Source of the DNA: Emmonsiellopsis sp. PD_33
Taxonomy: Eukaryota > Ascomycota > Eurotiomycetes > Onygenales > Ajellomycetaceae
Direction of reading: 5' to 3'
DNA length: 64,000 nucleotides
NCBI GenBank assembly: GCA_032988165.1
Contig: JANTQF010000005.1
Coordinates: forward strand, 124,001-188,000
Shown here: piece by piece, positions 60,240-64,000 of the stretch
How the letters are laid out: every line of letters begins with the position of its first letter
How positions within the stretch are numbered: position 1 is the stretch's first letter
The notes under the pieces: model-generated
What the model was told of the DNA's origin: nothing
The model's input: the letters and a program-made list of their open reading frames with translations, nothing else
Database searches by the model: none
Position numbers and translations under genes: made by a program

Positions 60240-60408
60240 GTATGTATAGACTCTGCATGTGTGGACAAGGGGTTACATAACTACGTTTCGTTGCCCATTT
60301 TTGTCTCGCACCTTCCTGCTTGACTGTGGTAGTTACTTACACATACCAATTGCTTTTTACCACACCTTTCTCACCCCAATAACTACTAACTCATCATTGG
60401 CCTAGCAG
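60240..60408 (+). other. Predicted 5'-UTR intron of the DUF1989 gene
   Basis: GTATGT at 60240-60245, a perfect TACTAAC branch site at 60384-60390 and an AGCAG acceptor ending at 60408 define a 169-bp intron. It ends 52 bp before the start codon. The short remaining leader includes a CAACAACAA run. It lies wholly in the leader and does not change the protein. Confidence 0.7.
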
Positions 60409-60460
60409 TCCACTCCCCAAGTTCACCACAACAACAACAACAACCACCACGCCAGATACA

Positions 60461-61354
60461 ATGACTCAGCCACGTCGCCCGCCCCCCGCCTACAACGCCC
60501 TCGATTCAACCGCCGTCTACGCCTCGCGGCCCCTTTACACCCGCATCGCCGCCACTGCCGACACCCCCGGCGCGCGCAAACTCGAGTACACCGCCACCAT
60601 CCGACCCCGGGCAGGGCATGCCTGGTCTGTCCGGGCGGGCCAAGTATGCCGCATCACCGCGCCCCAAGGCGCACAAGTCGGTGATCTGAACCTCTGGAAT
60701 CTACACAATCCGCGCGAACGCTTTTGGGCGACGCGCTCGCGGCAGATCCATCAATCTCACGTGTCCGTCTTCGACAGACTATGGTCGTGCTTGCCGTACA
60801 TGCGGCCGCTGGTGACGATTACGGGGGATTCGCTGGCTGGGTATGGGGTTGACGAGGTGGGTGGGAGGGTGCATGATTTGCTGGGCACGCGATGTGATCC
60901 GTATGTGAATGTGTTGCTCGGTGGGGAGAGCGAGGACTTCCATTGTCATTCAAATCTGACAAGGGCGGTGGCGAAGTGGGGTTTGAATGAGTTTGATGTT
61001 CATGACGTGTTGAATGTGTTTCAGGTGACGGGGCTGGATGAGAAGGGGAGATACTTTATGGGGACCAGTCCTGCAAAGCCAGGGGACTACTTTGAGTTCA
61101 TTGCAGAGATTGATATATTGTGTGCGTTGTCGACGTGTCCTGGGGGCGATTTGTCGAACTGGGGATGGGATGGGAGTAGTGAGATGAAAGATACGACAAA
61201 GCCGTTAGGTGTGGAGGTGTACAGTTTGGCAGACCCTGAGACAGTGTTGGAGGGCTGGAGCTCGCCGGAGCCTTCCAAGTATCGTGGGTTGCACGGCATC
61301 GCGATGCCGGCGAGGGCTAAAGAGAGTGAAACCGAGGAGTTCGTTGGGGTTTGA
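60461..61354 (+). CDS. DUF1989 (urea carboxylase-associated) family protein
   Basis: This is a single-exon protein of 297 residues. DUF1989 proteins occur beside urea carboxylase/allophanate hydrolase genes in bacteria and as stand-alone genes in fungi; their reaction is not settled, and a role in urea or related nitrogen metabolism is inferred. Seen here are the N-terminal beta-rich segment GHAWSVRAGQVCRITAPQGA, then VGDLNLWN, the conserved ATRSRQIHQ, the PLVTITGD block, a Cys/His cluster (FHCHSNLTRA), VFQVTGLDEKGRYFMG and the near-C-terminal LCALSTCPGGDLSNW, which carries the likely metal-binding cysteine. The start ATG at 60461 follows a short CAA-rich leader and a probable 5'-UTR intron. 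No urea-metabolism gene lies next to it in this window. Confidence 0.92.
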   Translation: MTQPRRPPPAYNALDSTAVYASRPLYTRIAATADTPGARKLEYTATIRPRAGHAWSVRAGQVCRITAPQGAQVGDLNLWNLHNPRERFWATRSRQIHQSHVSVFDRLWSCLPYMRPLVTITGDSLAGYGVDEVGGRVHDLLGTRCDPYVNVLLGGESEDFHCHSNLTRAVAKWGLNEFDVHDVLNVFQVTGLDEKGRYFMGTSPAKPGDYFEFIAEIDILCALSTCPGGDLSNWGWDGSSEMKDTTKPLGVEVYSLADPETVLEGWSSPEPSKYRGLHGIAMPARAKESETEEFVGV

Positions 61355-61688
61355 CGTTGTATCCAGCCCTCAACCTCGGTCGATTCTAGTGCAAGTGTCT
61401 TTTTCCGCATCGTCTGATATATGAGGTAGAATTTCATTATATTCTTGCAGAATAAGCAATTTCTTTCGTGAAATGCAGTCGCCATGTGTAATGATGAACT
61501 TGTCTGGTGCAAATGGCCGAAATATGGGTTGGGACCATTTCAGGAAATAAAACAAAGTTTCAATTCCGTTTCGAGATGATGTAGCTAGTTGCTGCTATTT
61601 GTGTAAAGGGCCATAAGCGCTGTATCCAAACCAAGGGAAATATCCGATAAGGCAACAGTCCACATGCCAGTAGGTGATGATGATCATT
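61355..61688. other. Convergent 3' interval
   Basis: This is about 330 bp between the stops of the DUF1989 gene (+) and the F-box-like gene (-), likely both 3' UTRs. AAATAAA near 61547 could be a polyadenylation signal. Nothing else is seen. Confidence 0.6.
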
Positions 61689-62936
61689 TTAAAATGCCAA
61701 ATCAAATGGTTGGGGTGACCTCTCTTCAATCCTGACCCTCACAGTCGGCCCGAGACTTGACTTGATCGCTATACGCGTCTCTGCACCCAATGCAATTTTC
61801 GTCACACTACCCACTCCGGGTACTTCCACGGTCCATCGGCCAACACCCAGGATAACCATGAGCCGGAGTTTGTGCCAACCACCACTTAGGATAACCGGGA
61901 GTATGTGGTCGATAAATCTTCTATCCATGGGACGCGCATCCTGGATAGTAGCACCGGCATTCTCTCGCAACCTACATAATAGGGACTGATAATGCCCCTT
62001 CGAAGTGGCCGGCAGAACACCCTGTTCGAAGATAAAGGTCTCTAGGATAGGTTTGACGCCTTCGATGAATCCTGCCCATTCGCGATACCTCTTTTCTTCG
62101 TTTGCCGGAGACCATTTGAGGCAGTTTATATTTTCCTGGCCAGCACTGCGCAAGCGTAGATAACGGAGGTTTGTGAAGGTGAGACCTTGAAGATGACCAC
62201 GAAGCGGACCAGGACGTGGTGAGCAATTGCACAGCGATGATATGCAGTCCCCGATTTCAGCCGTTTGCTTCACAGTTGCAAAGGTACTGCCACGAGACAT
62301 TGGGCCAAAATCCTGAAGATTATCAAGGACTAGGGAATTGAGACGTTCCGCATCCAGTGAATGTAAAATGTCCCTAGCAATGGGACCTGCCACTTGTCCC
62401 AAGAGGCGGACGCTTCTAGCGTTCGAAAAAAGCGTAAGAGGGAGCTCTTTTACTCCTGGATATCTCAGAAACGCCATATCGATAAAGGTCAAATTGGTAA
62501 ACTGCGCAAAAACTTGCCAAAGCGAGCCATCTTTATAGCAATTCTGTGGAAACAGCTCCCGCCTTCCATCCATGACAGGGGTTGAAAGGAGCGTCCATGT
62601 CACGTCCCTTACATATCCTGCATATTCTGGGTGGGTGACAATAGTCCTCACAAAGGCCTCTTGTGCACGAAAGAGGTTTTCATCCATATACCGCGGAAGT
62701 CGTGTTGGGCTATCTGCCTTTGCACCCCAAGGATGCCGAGCCATATCGAGAATGCCGTCGTGATGATGGATGCTAAGATCGATTCGCCTATATAGAGCCG
62801 GGATGCTCGATCTCTGCAGTTGTTTGGAGGTTCGACCAACGCTGGCAATAGAAGCTGAGCTGCAGTAACAGAGAATAGCATGCTGAAGCTCCTCGGCAAG
62901 GGACGAAAATCGATCTGGGGGTGGTAAGAAAGCCAT
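61689..62936 (-). CDS. F-box-like fungal protein
   Basis: This is a single-exon protein of 415 residues. The first 50 residues (SLAEELQHAILCYCSSASIA, then VGRTSKQLQRSSIPALYRRI) match the F-box layout: LP/LAEE-type start, hydrophobic helix, and the RTSKQLQ...PALYRRI closing segment common in fungal F-box proteins. It would recruit substrates to an SCF ubiquitin ligase through Skp1. The rest shows scattered leucine-rich segments (LTFTNLRYLRLRSAG, LNSLVLDNLQDFG), consistent with irregular LRR-like substrate-binding repeats, and ends with a beta-rich tail. The start ATG at 62936 opens directly on the F-box. The substrate is unknown. Confidence 0.85.
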   Translation of the reverse strand: MAFLPPPDRFSSLAEELQHAILCYCSSASIASVGRTSKQLQRSSIPALYRRIDLSIHHHDGILDMARHPWGAKADSPTRLPRYMDENLFRAQEAFVRTIVTHPEYAGYVRDVTWTLLSTPVMDGRRELFPQNCYKDGSLWQVFAQFTNLTFIDMAFLRYPGVKELPLTLFSNARSVRLLGQVAGPIARDILHSLDAERLNSLVLDNLQDFGPMSRGSTFATVKQTAEIGDCISSLCNCSPRPGPLRGHLQGLTFTNLRYLRLRSAGQENINCLKWSPANEEKRYREWAGFIEGVKPILETFIFEQGVLPATSKGHYQSLLCRLRENAGATIQDARPMDRRFIDHILPVILSGGWHKLRLMVILGVGRWTVEVPGVGSVTKIALGAETRIAIKSSLGPTVRVRIEERSPQPFDLAF

Positions 62937-64000
62937 AGAGGCTAGACGTGAAGTTGTAAATATTAGGTTTAGGTAGCAGCAAAATGGAATTTAATAGAAA
63001 GTGCCAACCACCAGGCTGAATGGTCGTATGGATGGTCAATATACGATATGCACAGCTGGCTATTCCAAGCGGGTGAAAGGCAAAAGCCGTTCATGGCGCC
63101 CAAACGGAGGCTTGGCAAGGCTTGCCAGGGAATGTGTTGAGTACGACATTGAAATAGAATGCTCCAATTGAGCATACTGACAATACTTGGTCATATTGAG
63201 CAGCCTGAACGGGACTAAGAGACCAAAGCACGAGACTGAGATACCTTGGAGAACGCAAAAAGAGGTTGCCAGACACTAAGGTTTAGACCTCAGCATCACA
63301 TATCTGCAAGTGACAAAGGTTGTAACCATGTAGCTATCGGGAGCATAATACAGGTGTACTATATGCAGTCGTTGTAAGTTGGTCGCCATGCCACACACAA
63401 ACAGCGTGGCTCCGTGGCGCGACCAACCAGCTGACGTAGCCGGATGACATCAAGGCAGCCAACTGTTGTGGTCGCAGTTGGCCACCCCGAAGGTTGAATA
63501 TGTCCCTTTTCCATCTGCAAACAGGATCTAAGTCGCCAGAGCCGCAGGTCAGGTACCCAGGGCGTATCCGTAAATAGACAGGAGAGATCCAAGGGAATCA
63601 GGGGCACCCGTACCAGTGCGACAGGGTACAGGACAGAACGGAAAGGGGGTCACTGCTTCCGTAGCATCGGGTCTGATCTGGATAGTGCATGTATCTCGTA
63701 CCAGAGGAGTGGCATCATCGATGTTGTGTCCAGGTGTCCATGCTTGTCGTTGTCTCACGTCGACGGAGACTCGCAGCAAGATTCCAAGGACGAAGCTAAC
63801 CTGTCTTGGCTAGCGTGGGGCTAGAATAGAACAGGCTAGCGCAATCGGCTTGACCGAAAGCGGGCGCCAACACGTGCATTACGTCATGGCCGCCAAGGTA
63901 CATGGAGGGGCACAGCCAAGCATCGAGGGGTACCTGTTCTTCCACCCAGCCGGGCCGTGGACGGAGGTACCGGCTGGTAATGTGCAATGGGGACATGCAT
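62937..64000. other. Right edge, no recognised gene
   Basis: Frames here reach at most about 83 codons and overlap one another on both strands. None has a domain-like motif. It probably contains the F-box gene promoter and unrelated intergenic DNA. Confidence 0.5.

Overview
The window reads as chromosomal DNA of a filamentous ascomycete (Pezizomycotina; the protein style fits Eurotiomycetes, with Onygenales or Eurotiales most likely, but this is inference). The reasons are many short introns (about 50-190 bp) with GTRNGT donors and CTAAC/CTAAT branch sites, single-gene transcription units on both strands, CT-rich leaders, and orthologues such as a dynactin p150 (nudM/ro-3 type), a Whi5/Nrm1-like repressor and a fungal TMEM184 protein. 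I found no transposon, rRNA, convincing tRNA or CRISPR. Gene models below were built by hand from reading frames plus splice sites; most recognised genes give a total exon length divisible by three and a continuous family-like protein.

Layout: 1-2.4 kb has no recognisable gene. Then come a weak hypothetical gene (2443-3441, +), a disordered protein of unknown role (3883-6450, -), a pyrimidine 5'-nucleotidase (7444-8532, +) that converges on a hemerythrin-domain protein (8857-9732, -), and dynactin p150 (12098-16241, +). A Ser/Pro-rich fungal protein (17495-18953, -), a TMEM184-like membrane protein (19996-22192, -), the giant lipid-transfer protein Csf1 (22732-32575, +), elongation factor 2 (33502-36500, +) and an RBM26/27-like RNA-binding protein (37884-40796, +) follow.

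The accessory-looking part is 41.3-48.1 kb. A HeLo-like plus pseudokinase protein (41315-43159, -) is transcribed divergently from a protein kinase with Sel1-like and ankyrin repeats (43477-48075, +), with about 0.3 kb between the two start codons. This pairing recalls the MLKL (four-helix bundle plus pseudokinase) and RIPK/ANKK (kinase plus ankyrin) architectures of animal necroptosis. It is the best candidate in the window for an undescribed cell-death or allorecognition module.

The last third holds a short-chain dehydrogenase (49184-50596, +), a Whi5/Nrm1-like cell-cycle repressor (51517-53313, -), the ribosome-assembly GTPase Bms1 (54178-57909, -), a gene-poor stretch of about 2.3 kb, a DUF1989 (urea carboxylase-associated) protein with a 5'-UTR intron (60461-61354, +) and an F-box-like protein (61689-62936, -). 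Most genes are housekeeping (translation, ribosome assembly, RNA turnover, cytoskeleton, lipid transport) and do not form a pathway cluster.
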